64,000 nt of DNA, from the NCBI GenBank assembly GCA_030620095.1, contig JAUTXW010000108.1, positions 1,604,356 to 1,668,355 of the forward strand, read 5' to 3'. The translations under genes were made by a program, and so were the position numbers. Of the stretch, positions 41,619 to 53,947 are shown in pieces (positions within the stretch are counted from its first letter, which is position 1; each line of letters starts with the position of its first letter). This DNA comes from Kuschelorhynchus macadamiae (Eukaryota; Arthropoda; Insecta; Coleoptera; Curculionidae). A model generated the notes under the pieces. That model ran no database searches and was not told where the DNA came from. It worked only from the letters and a program-made list of their open reading frames with translations.

Positions 41619-43877
41619 CAGGGTGTTTCTTAATTGAGTGTCAATATTTAAGGAGGTGATTTTTGGGTCCATTTTAAGCAGAAAACTTCTTATAAGCATA
41701 TGTCCTAAACGGTGTAAATTTTGAGATACAGGGTGTTAAACTTTCAATAATTTCATAATTTTTCGATAATATCTCGAGTACCACTCTAGATATTGTAATG
41801 AAATTTGGTATAGAGGTACTATGCATCTAGTGGAATTTTTTGATATAGAGCATTTTTTTTTCTACCAGTGGCCTCCGTACGAAATCGGAGCTGCATATTT
41901 TCCCAGCCATTGATAGTACGCCACTGATTTTTTTAAATAAAAATTATTTTTGAAATTCCCATTCATTTTTGAGCAAGTTTAATCCCTTGGTAATTTTGTG
42001 TTGGATGCACGGTTTTCGTTTTAAAAAATAAAAACCGTTTCTCTGCATGGTCCAAACAATCCTGGTCATAAGACGGATATCACCATGCATGCAGAGGAAT
42101 ATTATTGAATTAAACTCGAGAAATCAAATCTTGTCGAAAATAAATACTAAAAGTTTTCAAAAACAAACAAATGAATCAATAAAAATGCTTTATTTTTGGA
42201 AAAATCAGTGGCGTGAAAGTAATTACTATGTGAAAAATTGAAAATGCCCACCACCTTGGAGAATACACGCTTCAGCCCTTTTCCTCATATTGTCGCGAAC
42301 TCTTTGAAGGATACCCTCGGTGTTTCTGATAATATCGCAGGAATCTCTTATACGATCCTTCAGCTCCTCTACGGTGCGGTAAACTAAAGATTTAAGATGT
42401 CCCCATAGAAAAAAATCCAAACTATTTAGGTCTGGGGACCTAGGGGGCCATGGTTGGGGTCCGCCACGACCTACCCATCTGTTGTTAAATGTGCGGTTCA
42501 AATATTTTCTGGCTTCAATACTAGAGTGAGCGGGCGCGCCATCGTTCATGAACCACATTCTGTTTCTAATCAGAAATCGTTCTCAAGAAACCGACGATAA
42601 TTATGGCCATTTACTCTTTCTGGGAGGAAAAAATTCCAAAAGTCCAATTAGGTGATTTACGATAATGCCAGCCCAAACATTTACAGAGAATTGCTCTTGA
42701 TGATGATGTTCTACAATGACATGGGGGTTCTCGTCGGCCCAGATATGATTATTGTGGAAGTTTCTGATAGCGTTCCTGGAGAAGTTCGCTTCATCTGTGA
42801 ACATTATTTCGCGATCAAATAAGGGATTACGCGCAATTTTTTCCAAAAACTATTCACAAAAATTAACTCGGAAAGGAAGATCTCGGGGAAGTAAGGCTTG
42901 CACTCGTTGAATGTGATATGGGTATAAAAAAAATTATGTAGAATTCTCCAAACTAGGATGTGCGAAATATTTAGGTTAATTCCAATTTTCCTAGTACTCA
43001 GTTCAGGATTTTCATATATGGAATTTAATACTGATTCTTCAATTTCTGGAGTTCTTACAGTCCGATGGGCCCCTTTTAATTGATTACTTGACTTGAATGT
43101 ACCTGTTTCAGTCAACCTTCTATGCACATTTGCAAATATTCGCCTATCTGGTATGACTCTACCAGGAAAGCGCTCTTGATATAATCGCCTAGCTTCCGGT
43201 GAACTGCCATCAGCCAAACCATACATGTAACGCATGTCTGCCAACTCTTCATTGGTAAATTCAACCATTTCTTTTCTCAGATATATCAGATATTTAGAAC
43301 ACAAAATTAATTAAACCCGACTGAATCTGAACTGTCAAATTAAGTTACAAGAGAAGTATTAATTCTGACAGCCAAAGCCTTCTAATAATCTTTCTTTATT
43401 GATGAACTAATAGTATTTTATAGTTTCGTGTTAAAACATTATAAGCTCAAATAATAATTTTGAAATCTTTGGGTATTAGATATTCATAAGCAAATTTGAT
43501 TTCTTGAATTTCAGTCAAAAAAAAATTTCCTTGCGTGCCATGGTGATTGGTGTTGTTATATTAGCGATATATATAATATAAAACTCTGCAGAGAAACGGT
43601 TTTTATTTTTTAAAACGAAAACCATGCGTTCAACTCAAAATTACCAAGAGATCAAACTTGCTCAAAAATGAATGGGAATTTGAAAAATAATTCCGTACGG
43701 ACGCCACTGGTGGAAATAAAAAAAATGTTCTACATCAAAAAATTCCACTAGATGCATAGTACCTCTATACCAAATTTCATTACAGTATCTAGAGTGGTAT
43801 TCGAGATATTATCGAAAAATTATGAAATTATTGAAAGTTTAACACACTGTATCTCAAAATTTACACCTTTTAAATCT
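41619..43877 (-). mobile_element. DD41D mariner-type element with long TIRs, right end clipped
   Basis: The left end CAGGGTGTTTCTT follows TA (41617-41618). Left inverted repeat 41619 to about 42050, right repeat about 43585-43877. The right outer 80-85 bp are missing: inverted similarity stops at TACACCTTTTAAAT, where the dispersed repeat copy 3 begins. A second ACAGGGTGTTAAA lies about 115 bp inside the left end. The transposase gene is on the minus strand. Confidence 0.85.
42226..43304 (-). pseudogene. DD41D transposase with DUF4817-like N-terminus, broken
   Basis: Start region MVEFTNEELADMRYMYGLA (about 43268) gives the DUF4817-type HTH, then RLYQERFPGRVIPDRRIF and GTFKSSNQLKGAHRTVRTPE. 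After a frame change near 42830: DREIMFTDEANFSRN (first Asp), HIWADENPHVIVE, FSVNVWAGI. After a second change near 42600-42560: WFMNDGAPAHSS (second Asp) and PPRSPDLNSLDFFLWG (third Asp, 41 residues between). C-terminus AEACILQGGGHFQ and stop at 42226. All three Asp codons remain. Frameshifts near 42560-42620 and 42804-42846. Confidence 0.88.
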
Positions 43878-43879
43878 TC

Positions 43880-44055
43880 TTATTCAATTGACTTGAAAAT
43901 AACAGAAATATAAATGCGATATAGGGATAAACTGGTACAAATTCAACATGAGGGGACAAAATGGCTGGGTGTATTAATGTAAAAACCAGAGTAACATGGG
44001 TAGAAAATGGTAAAATATTGGTAGGAATCCAATAAATGTTTGAAAATACAGTATA
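43880..44055. repeat. Dispersed repeat family, copy 3 left part
   Basis: GGATAAACTGGTACAAATTC, GTAGAAAATGGTAAAATATT and ATGTTTGAAAATACAGTATA match 4352-4490. The copy continues at 46453 after the mariner. Confidence 0.75.
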
Positions 44056-44814
44056 CAGGGTTATTCACGCAACCCGTTCATTAAAAGTTTTTGATGATGT
44101 CATTTAGATAAAAATTTTAAATTTTGGGATTAAGGTAAGGTCAAGGGGTACTTCTTTTCTGAAATATTTTCAACTTCCTGTCACTTCTACTTTAACCGGA
44201 AGTTGGTATCAACTTGCTTATTTTAAATGGAACACCCTGTATTTTATGATATTTTTGGATTCTACGGAGAATTTTAATGCTATATTATGTAGCATGTCCT
44301 ATACCTAGGTTCAAGCGTTCTTAAGATACTTGACCTTGAACCAAAAATGAGCCTTCGTGGTACCAAATTTTAAAATCTCATATTTTTGTAAGTTTTGAAG
44401 ATATAATCTTCATATTTTGCAGACGATCGGTAAATAATCTTAGGTTTCTATTTTTTTATCGAATTTGTCTATTTTTATACAGGGTGTCCTAAATTCAGTG
44501 GTAAACATTCACATTTTCAAAGCCGCTAAAGTCCGTTTTTTTAAATGGGACATCCTATAACTTTATGTACTATCAAATGTAAAATTTAATTTTCAATCGA
44601 ACTGTATTAAGGTTCCCTATACCTATTCGTAACCATTTTCGAAGTAATCAGGTTTTTATTAAACTATCATATGTATTTGCTAAATGCTTACACCTTCCCG
44701 TACTAAGCCATGGAAAAACAATTGTTGTGCTTTTCTATTCAACATGACAGCTGATTTGAAACTTTTAAATTAAAATAAAATAACACTCAAAAACTGATAT
44801 TCTCAATTTATTTT

Positions 44815-44965
44815 ATATTCGCGGAGAATGTTACAAAATATTGGAGAGAACGTGCCATGTTTTTAATGAAAAACATCCTCATTTATCTCCAATGAACAAG
44901 AGAAAATTGAAGAGGATTGAAACGAAATTTTTTCGTTTCGGAAAAGTTAAAGTAAAAAAAAATGT
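44815..44965 (+). pseudogene. Second copy of the mariner transposase N-terminus
   Basis: In one frame: NIGENVPCF-like start; in the adjacent frame: ILERTCHVFNEKHPHLSPMN, KRKLKRIETKFFRFGKVKV then a stop. It is an inverted, diverged copy of residues about 20-62 of the 45697 frame and forms the innermost part of the left arm. Confidence 0.75.
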
Positions 44966-45089
44966 AATAAATTGTTTACATTATTTTTAACCATATCTAC
45001 TAAGTTCAAGACTGTTCTAAACTTGTTTTAGTGAACTTAAAAATTATAGCAATCTAACAATAAATAAATAAAATAATAAAATTGAATTA

Positions 45090-45697
45090 TAACAAATGTT
45101 CTATATGCTGTCCGTTCATTTGAAGACACATTGAAGCTAAACCTCTCTCGAGAACGCGTTTCGCGTAAAGCGTGCGGATTTTTCGTTTCTTCTATTTGTT
45201 ATTCCTTCTCTAGAAAATTTCGCTTCATCGGTCCAAAATATTTTTGAAAGGAATTGAGGGTCCTCTTGAATTTTCAAAAACATGAATTCGCAAAATTCTA
45301 CTCGTCGGACGTCATCAGCAGGTCTCAAGGCTTGCACGTTTTGGAAGGTATAAGGGTGCATATGATGTTCGCTCAAGATTCTTCGGACAGATGAAGAAGA
45401 AATTCCCAAATCGTTTTCTGCAGACGGTTCTGAACTTTGCGGGTTTGCGTGGAAATAAGCTAATGTGTTTATTACGTTATCCTCGGCATTTGTCACTAAT
45501 TTCGGAACATTTTTTGTAACTTTAACCTTGCCAAAACGCGAAAAGTTCGTTTCAATCCTCTTGAATTTTGACTTGTTCGTTGGCGGCATATCAGGGTGGC
45601 GTTCATTAAACACACGACACGTTCTCTCCAAAATTTTATAACATTCTCCGTGAATATAAAACAGATTGAGAATATCAACGTTTGAGTATTCTTCCAT
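45090..45697 (-). pseudogene. Long-TIR mariner transposase, catalytic part deleted
   Basis: Starts MEEYSNVDILNLFYIHGECY at 45697. HTH region RTCRVFNERHPDMPPTNKSK; DLGISSSSVRRILSEHHMHP; LRPADDVRRVEFCEFM; first catalytic Asp in FWTDEAKFSREG. It then jumps after NRRNEK to the C-terminal MCLQMNGQHIEHLL (about 45133-45090, shifted frame), losing the second and third Asp. Cannot encode an active transposase but keeps an intact DNA-binding half of about 160 residues. Confidence 0.87.
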
Positions 45698-46452
45698 TTT
45701 GATTTAGAAGATTTAGTTTATCACTGTCAGCTTTAGATAAATAACGCATACTAATCGTCTGTCATATTGGATATTGGATCTCAATTGTTTTTCCATGGCT
45801 TACCATTGGAACATGTAAACATTTAAGCAAATACATACGATATTTTTGTAAAACCCAATTATTTCGAAAATGATTACGAATAGGTATAGGGAACCTTAAT
45901 ACAGTTCGATAGAAAATGAAATTCTACATTTGATAGTGCATAAAGTTATAGGGTGTCCCATTAAAAAAACGGACTTTAGCGGCTTTGCAAATGTGAATGT
46001 TTGCCGCTGAATTTAGGACACCCTGTATAAAAATAGACAAATTCAATAAAAAAAAATAGAAACCTAAGATTATTTACCGATCTGTCTGCAAAATATGAAG
46101 ATTATATCTTCAAAACTTACAAAAATATGAGATTTTAAAATTTGATACCCCGAAGGCTCATTTTCGGTTCAAGGTCAAATATCTTAAGAACGCTTGAACT
46201 TAGATATAGGACATGCTACATAAAATAGCATTAAAATTCTCCGTAGAATCCAAAAATATCATAAAATACAGGGTGTTCCATTTAAAATAAGCAAGTTGAT
46301 ATCAACTTCCGGTTAAACCGGAAGTGACAGGAAGTTGAAAATATTTCAAAAAAGAAATACCCCTTGACTTTACCTTAATCCCAAAATTTTAAGTTTTTAT
46401 CTAAATGGCATCATCAAAAACTTTTAATGAACGGGTTGCGCGAATAACCCTG

Positions 46453-46600
46453 TATATATATGTGCTACTAAATGACAAAATATACTGAACTAAGGTAACT
46501 CTTCACTATTTCTAATAAAAGGAAAGATTTATAACCAGGGAAGTTCCGGGTAAAGGATATTTACCGATTGTTTAAAAAATATTTTCAAATATAAACAAGC
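46453..46600. repeat. Dispersed repeat family, copy 3 right part
   Basis: TTTCTAATAAAAGGAAAG and GGGTAAAGGATATTTACC match 8140-8170, on the far side of the mariner. Confidence 0.75.
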
Positions 46601-47191
46601 TTAATTTATATTGCAGTCTCCACGATGCATAAAAACTATGTAAATAAAATCGAAATAAAAAAAAGTCGTATTGGTTCTTGTGCCCCGCACGAGCTAGATA
46701 CCGATCTTCGATGCGCGGGTGTAAATTCTCGACAACCAAAATCCTTCTTTAATTTTTTTTTTATTAGCCCGATATTGTCCGGGTCGATATTTAAAACAAT
46801 AGTCTCCCACTGAGTGCTGAATACCTTATACAGGTGCGTTTCGAAAGTGGGTGTCGTTTGCATATTTTACAGGGTACATCTGGGTTTCTACGTAATCTCT
46901 AGATTTTTTTTGTTCAAGCTTTTGAATTTTTATTTGCGATGTTTCAAATTACATGTATTTCAATTGGAAATGCAGTGACCTTATTTAATAATTAATTTAA
47001 AAGATATTGTCATTTAAATAATAAAGACTTTTGAGATAGATTTTTTCGACCAATAAAATCTTCAAAAAAAATAGATCCGACTTCTAAACAAAAATCGCTA
47101 AAATGTAAAAAATAATATTTTATTTATTCCCTAAATATAGACAAATGCATCTCACCCAGCTATTACAAAATATAGTTGATGTATTTTATAT
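46601..47191. other. Non-coding stretch
   Basis: No gene recognised; short open frames on both strands over the same bases are not convincing. Confidence 0.4.
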
Positions 47192-47199
47192 CACATTAC

Positions 47200-49292
47200 C
47201 AGGGGCGTGCGGTGAAATTTTAAGAAAGGCAAGCAATTTTTGGAAAGTTACCTATTTGTAATGTAATTCGATTCTTCGATCATTTTTTGCAAATTCGTCA
47301 ATGACGTAATCATAAAAACGTCGATGCTCCGACATATTTTGGAAAAGTTTATTTTCAATGGACAACAGCGATGTATGCGAAAGTCTCTCCTGCCCCGTTG
47401 AATTTCTCACGAAATTTTTTATACGTTTATGTATTGAAAAATTGCGTTCTACTGATGAACTTGTTGCAGGTATTGTCAATACTAATTCACACTATTTCGA
47501 CACTTCGGTGTAGGCATCTTCCAGCTCCGCGTCTTTTAAAAATTGCATTAGTTCCTTAGCGTTATTTTTTGCGCTAATGTCATCAGTTTCGTAAATCACT
47601 TTTAGTTCAGATCGCAGTAACACTCGGTCGAAGAACTGCATCTTCTGGAAAAGTTTTTTCTTTAAATTTTAGATACTGTTAACACAAGTCTTCCATTATA
47701 GTTCCACCTAGTAGGAGCTACTTTGGGATATCGTTTGTGGACAATGGAGTCCAAAGGTTGTGTACGTGTTGTTGACTTGGAAAAAAAAGCAGCCACGCCA
47801 CTTAAACTAACGAAAAATACTTTACACTCTTTAATGTGATTGATGGACTGCGCTACAACTAAATTTAATTTATGAGCAAAACAATGGACAAACACAGCAC
47901 TTGGGAAAGTTTCTCGAACTTTAGTTTGCAGACCCCTAATTGTCCTGCCATCACTGCAGCTCCATCATAGCTTTGAGCAACTAGTTTTTTCTCTCCATTA
48001 ATTTCTTTAGTAACGTTATAAACTACGGTATATAAAGCATCTGCTGTACGATTTTGGGTCACATTCTTAAAACCTAAAAATCGCTCTGGAAATACTTCCG
48101 TCTGTTTTAACGTAGCTTATTACTATAGATAATTGGCTAAAATCGGTGATATCAGTTGTTTCGTCCAGAACAATAGCAATGAGCCGCGCCTGGCCAATCT
48201 CCTGCTTAATTCTTTTCAGAATAATGGTTGCAACAGCGGAAATTAAATCATTCTGGAATCGATTCGACGTTCCGCGAAAAACGCTAGACTGTTTTAAATG
48301 ATTTTTTAAGCAATCATCATATTTAGCCATTAAACTAAGTAAATCTTGAAAATTTCCTCTATTTGAAGAAACCCTTGTTCTAAATACCAATTCGTGCTGT
48401 CCGAGAAAACAAACAATATCGATAAGTCTTCTTAATATTTGCCTATTTTTATCGACTAATTCATTGTGTTGGCGGTGACTAATTTCCAACTGTTTATTAA
48501 GGGCGTGTTTAATTCTGGTTTTGCCGAAGATTTTTTCTTTTATGACAGCCTGTAAATGCGCTTTAGACATAATGTGTCTTTTTACAGCTTTATGGAAATT
48601 GTTTAAATCGGAAAAACCAGTTTTATTCCAGAGACCTTTTTCATTTTCAAAAAGTAAACATGGCCAGAAAAATAATTTACTTATATTTTCACACCCTGTA
48701 AATGGCTCTGTTGTGGTTCAATTTTTCATAGGCGGTTTTGCCCTTCGTTTGGAAATTATTCGAAGCTTATCACACCACACATTCACACACACACATTTCT
48801 TACTAAATTCTCCAATATTTTCGACGTTATTACCGACAGCCGAAGTTGACGGTATTTGCATATCCACGTCCGTATTATTGTCTTCCATATCGCACCATGC
48901 ACTACGCGACGTACGTATCACACAACACACGGATAGCCCTTCAAACAAAAACCTACTCCAACGATACCTACCGCCACCACTTAAAGCACGCGACTGAAAT
49001 GCAAAAATTACAAACAACAACCTCTGGCTCGATTAACAGGAAATCAAGCATACAGGACTTGGCTGCAGAAAAGCTAGCGTCCCGCATAGGTTCTATTCGA
49101 TATTCTATTGTGGCTGGGTTGGAGTCAAGGCCGCATTTATTATGGGCTTGATAAATAAAATAATATTTTAGCATTTTTAATATAAACTAAATTAATGGTT
49201 TCCTATTTCAAAAATTACGTTTTAGAAGATGTTTTGTAATTTTTTTTTGGGGAAGCACTGCTTCCCTTGCTTCCATGGACTGCACGCCCCTG
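47200..49292 (-). mobile_element. hAT element C, 2093 bp, perfect 8-bp duplication
   Basis: Flanked by CACATTAC at 47192-47199 and 49293-49300. The ends are CAGGGGCGTGCGGT and the inverse of CAGGGGCGTGCAGT. It encodes a decayed TTF/DUF4371-type hAT transposase on the minus strand. Terminal sequence differs from hAT A and B, so three hAT families are present. Confidence 0.93.
47252..48888 (-). pseudogene. hAT C transposase (DUF4371-like), broken
   Basis: N-terminus MEDNNTDVDMQIPSTSAVG from 48888, followed by a TTF-finger-like stretch (FFWPCLLFENEKGLWN, HIMSKAHLQA, about 48690-48540). 48570-48067: DUF4371-like QDLLSLMAKYDDCLKNHL and VLDETTDITDFSQLSIV (first Asp). 48062-47865: AQSYDGAAVMAGQ (second Asp). 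47895-47662: HCFAHKLNLVVAQS and PTRWNYNGRL. 47479-47252: SSVERNFSIHKRIKNFVRNS (catalytic Glu region). Several frameshifts; a segment between 47662 and 47480 is only partly readable. Confidence 0.85.
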
Positions 49293-49300
49293 CACATTAC

Positions 49301-49751
49301 ATATAAACCAAATATATAGCCTTATATCTCTTAAAACGGATGCCAGAATCACTTAGTATCAGAGTTTGCAAGCGCAAACTGCTATTTCCAGCCGATTGCT
49401 GAGCTCAAAGTCAAATGACAATATTGACTTCTTATAGGACATTTATAAATGTCTAAACGGACCAATCACTTAATCGCATTTCCAGACACTCGCAGAAATA
49501 TTTTGAGGGCCTTGCAACTGTTGGCTAGGTTAGTGCATGAACATTTTATTGACGGCCGTTATAGAAAAATAGAAAATACACCTAGGAAAAGTTAATGTGC
49601 ACTATAAAACAACTCCAACCCCAGCAGCCACAAAATTTACTCGGTAGTTCGACTTCAAAATAGTGACGTTATCTTCTCTGAATAACATATTAAAATCTGT
49701 ATTAAGTTAGTAAGTCTAAGGTTAGTAGTGAGTATAGGTAATAAGTGTATG
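49301..49751. other. Non-coding stretch
   Basis: No gene or repeat end recognised. Confidence 0.4.
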
Positions 49752-49753
49752 TA

Positions 49754-51977
49754 CAGAGTTTTCGGTTATGTTTTGAACGGGGTTTACTCCCTTTATTCTT
49801 AGAGGTAGAAAAAAATGTTAAATTCAAAGGTTGTTGGGTTCTGTCGGAACCGCCAGAATTTGCTAAAAAGATTAACAAATGACAAATGCAAATTAAAAAA
49901 TTGAGCATCAAATTTAAATGAGACAACCTGTGTATTAATTCGTTGGAAAGAACATTTTTTCTGATTTCAAAAATATATACTTTTTCTATGTTCAGACTAA
50001 CCGTTATCTCATAAATTTGATCTAAAACCTGGAAAAATCAAGTGCTCTGGCTCATAGTAAATTTGACATATAGGCGGCTTTGATTTCAATTGTTTTTTAT
50101 TTTAACGTGGCCGTTTTGTCACTGGTTTTGGGCACTTGATATACGTAATTTCTTAATTATAGGGTATTCTGAATAAGCAGCAAATATTTTGATAATATAC
50201 TTTCGGGTAAATAATTACCGTGAAACACGAAACCAATATAGAATGGAGTATCCTAATTTAGTTGCTCCATCAACATCTGCAATCTATTATATTGTGAAAA
50301 ATTTTGAAAATAGAGAGACTGTGACAAGAAAGAAGCGAACAGTCATTAGAAATAAAGAAAGAGATATGCAAATATTGTTATATTTTGAAGGTAATTTTTA
50401 ATTATTGTTTATTTTAAAGTATATTTTATAGGGGATCCAGAACGATCAATCCCAGAGGCTGTAAATATGGAAAGTTCACTAAAACATTACAAGTATAAAT
50501 ATTATAAGCTTACACCGGTTCAGCACTTAACAGACTATAGTGGGTTGCGTTTTGCCTGGAAATATTGGCAATTATGCTGGGAGGTTATAATTTTGCCAAG
50601 AAAATTCTTTTTACAGGAGATGCTATATTTTTTACGGCAGGGATGTTCAATAGGAGAAATAAACACTTTTGGGCAACTACCAATCCTCAGAAGAAACAAA
50701 TTGTAAAAATTCAAGGCCGAAAGTCTATTTTGGTTTGGTGCGGCACTATAAAAAACAAAGTTTTGGGGCCTATAGTCATACACGGTTCTTTAAATGGTTA
50801 AAGATATTTAAATTTATCACGAAATGAGATAGAAAGAGCTCTGGAAGGGTTACCTCTCCAGCTTTATAATAATATTATTTTTCACCACGATGGGGCCCCT
50901 TGTCATAATATTATTGAAGTTACAAAATAACTTAATAATAAATATGATTTATGGATAGGGAGACACGCTGTCATAAATTCGCCTGCGAATAGCACATACC
51001 TTTCGCCTCCGGATACCTTTGGGGATACCTTAAAAATGAAGTTTACTATAATACACCACCAATGATTCGGGAATTGACTTTAAAATTGCAAGGCGAAATA
51101 AATAATTAAACGAAAATAATCCAGAGTTTACTTTTCAAGCCATAAATGGTAGATTTAGAGACAACTTAGAAAAATGTCTCAGAAATAACAGGGGTTGGAT
51201 AGACTAAATACAATCTATTCCATAAATAATATTTTTGTTTGCTCATTGTTACTTCATATTTAATATCCTTGTTTCAAAATGTTTATATAAAAAATATATG
51301 TAGCTTCATTTTCTTCCCGGTATCAAAACATCTATTATTATTTAGATAATTGTATCATACAAATAACTCATTAAACCCAATTTAAATAATTTATTATTTG
51401 TAAGTAAGTCCAGGACAAAACAAACAGTAAATATGTGTTAAATTATAAACATTTAGAAATGCTTTTTAAAGATTGTATTGATGTTATTTATAATGAAATA
51501 AATTAAAATTAAATTAAATTACGTCTATGCAGTAAAATAGTTGCTTTTCTTTGTTAGAATACCCTATAACTAAGAAATTAAGTAAATCAGTTGTCCAAAA
51601 CCAGTGACAAAATGGCCATGTTAAAATAAAAACAATTGAAATCAAAGCCGCCTATGATAAATTTACTATGAGCCAGAGCACTTGATGTTTCCAGGTTTTA
51701 GACCAAATTTATGCGATAACCGTTAGTCTGAACATAGAAAAAATATAGTATTTGATCAGAAAAAAATGTTCTTTCCAACGAATTAAAAATATACAGGGTG
51801 TCTCATTTAAAGTGACAAAGTCGTTGCTTAATTTTTTAATTCGCCATTGTCATTTGTTAAACTTTTTAGCAAATTCTGGCGGTTCAGATAGAACCCAACA
51901 ACTTTCGAATTTAACATTTTTTTTATCTCTAAAAATAAAGCGTGTAGAACCCGTACAAAATATAACCGAAAACCCTG
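49754..51977 (+). mobile_element. Long-TIR mariner (degenerate), 2224 bp
   Basis: The left end CAGAGTTTTCGGTTATG follows TA (49752-49753); the right end CATAACCGAAAACCCTG would be the perfect partner and is nearly so (ATATAACCGAAAACCCTG), followed by TA (51978-51979). Inverted repeats extend about 430 bp: left to about 50190, right from about 51545, ending near AGGGTATTCT inner blocks. ACAGGGTGTCTCATTTAA (51794) and its left partner form an internal motif. Confidence 0.85.
50189..51210 (+). pseudogene. DD41D-type transposase relic
   Basis: Readable pieces: NQYRMEYPNLVAPSTSAIYY (HTH region, about 50238), then from 50565 ILFTGDAIFFTAGMFNRRNK, where FTGDA stands for the usual FTDEA, HFWATTNPQKKQIVKIQGRK and KVLGPIVIHGSLNG. 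After a stop: NNIIFHHDGAPCHN (second Asp, about 50875). The third Asp block is unrecognisable. Many stops; old copy despite readable TIRs. Confidence 0.75.
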
Positions 51978-51979
51978 TA

Positions 51980-53689
51980 TATTTTTTTGATATATATTAT
52001 TATAGATTAGGCGCCGACTTCAAAATGTCTATATTTAAGGAATAAATAAAATATTACTTTTTACTTTTTAGCGATTTTTTTTTAAGTCAGTTCTATTTTT
52101 TTATATTCTATTTCTCAGTTTTTAGTGATTTTTTACAAGCTATATTTTTAAGAATATTATAATTTGTAGTATATTTATATCCAATTGCATATAACATAAT
52201 ACAAAAAGTGACGAATAGAGAAGTAAACGAGACTATCAAAAAAATGTAAATTTAATTATAAAACTCGTTGGCTTTATCGCCCTTATACCTGTGTTTTTCT
52301 TAATATTATTATTAAAAAAGAAAACATGTAAACGGATTTGAAATCGAAATATATGGGACCACCTAACACGTACTCTACAATTTAACCTTTGACTACAATT
52401 TGACTTGTCAAAATCGGCCAAGCCGTCAAAAAAATATATACAGGTCGAATTGAAAACCTCCTCCTTTTTTCGAAGTCTGTTAAAAATTCTTCTAAACGCA
52501 AAAGGTTATGAAATACAAGGGGAGATATTTATAAGTGAAAAGAGATTAGATAATATTATATTTTTATTACTTAATTATCACCTCCTTTAACCTTAATACA
52601 CTTTTAGCATCTATTAATTAATTTTTATAACCCTTCAAAATATTATTGTTTTGCCTTATCTGCAAAATGCACATTAAAATCCAACTGGCAGTGAAGAAAT
52701 TTCTTCTTTAAAATGTTCCTTCATTTTAAAAGTTTGTTGCCTAGTATTAAGCAAACAAATACCTTTTTTGTTTAGTTTCTCCTGTTTCAAAACAGTAGGT
52801 CTTAGCAACGCAACGATGTGAAGTTTTATAAATTTGGTTTAGTTAAAAAAAAAGAGTTTCTGTCTGTTCTGACGTCGAAAAGTAATTGAAAAAGTCAAAT
52901 CACACAGGCGTTAATTAGTCTAAAAGTAGAAAACCCTTGACATCTTCTTGGGGTACAAAACACGATGACAAAGTGAAAACTTACGGATCTTGTTTAGTTT
53001 CGAAATAGAATGTTCTAGAATTTTCTAAAAGTAGGATCTTCTTGAAGTCCAAAACACGATGGTAAAGTCAAAACTTACCTATCTTGTTTAGCTTCGAAAT
53101 AGGGAATTCTAAATTTTTAAAAAATGTCACTGTTGCGGTTTTTAAGGTTCAAAATACGATAACAAAGTTAAACTATAATTATTTTTATTAGTTTTCAAAT
53201 AGAAATTTGTAGATGCTCTTGGAAAATCCGCAATGTAGTTACAGTAAGGTAAATTCTCACGTCCGGGAATGGTTCTTATTAGTCTTTTTCTGATTCAAAC
53301 ACAAATGACTTCAAAATTTGTCCCAAACCCGGTGTTTATAAAACTTCGAATTTTCTAATGTTGAATATCTCAATTCCGTCACCAATTGTTAGGGGTTCCG
53401 GTCGTAATAAATACTTTTTTATAACACCAACTTTATAAATTCTCATTGCATAATAACATACAAAACTAGCTTTAAATCTTTACCGTCCCTCTCCATATAT
53501 GCATTTGGAGTTTACTCTAGTTTTCTTGAATGCTCTTTACCTCTTAATATATGATAAGGTGTTTGTGTACTTCTAGCCTATTTACAGAAACGTTTGGTTT
53601 ATAATTTGTGTAGTTTTCACACGTCCGTCACAATACGTATTTGAGAATAATCAACACTTTAACATTATAAATGAAAAACAGGAGTTTTG
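51980..53689. other. Non-coding stretch with a tandem repeat
   Basis: No coding sequence recognised. Holds the 94-100 bp tandem repeat at 52920-53250. Confidence 0.5.
52920..53250. repeat. Diverged tandem repeat, unit 94-100 bp, about 3 units
   Basis: CAAAACACGATGACAAAGTG (52956), CAAAACACGATGGTAAAGTC (53050) and CAAAATACGATAACAAAGTT (53150) each precede a TTAGTTTCGAAATAGAA-like block. Confidence 0.7.
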
Positions 53690-53947
53690 TTATCTTCGTT
53701 CCAAAATTATGGAATATTAAAAAACATAGGTCAAGTTCAAACTTCAATACTTTTCTTATTAATAGATCGATTTAAATTTTTTTTTTTGGCTGTTTGAAAG
53801 ATAATTCCTTGGTTAATAATAGGCGTTATTGGAAAGAATGAAAATATTATTAGTATACTAGGAAAGTCAAGAATCTGTGGAAAAGAAATTGAAATCTGGT
53901 TTCTCTCCCTTTTTTTACCTATTAATAAGTTTCGGTAAACATTCATA

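Larger units (their letters stand above)
44056..46452 (-). mobile_element. Long-TIR mariner, internally deleted copy
   Basis: The ends are CAGGGTTATTCACGC and GCGAATAACCCTG, with TA at 44054-44055 and 46453-46454. Inverted similarity runs about 670 bp from each end (44056-44730 and 45785-46452) and continues into the transposase N-terminus, which is present on the minus strand (45697 inward) and again on the plus strand (44815-44965). The middle of the transposase, including the second and third Asp, is deleted compared with 55528-58275. Confidence 0.88.
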
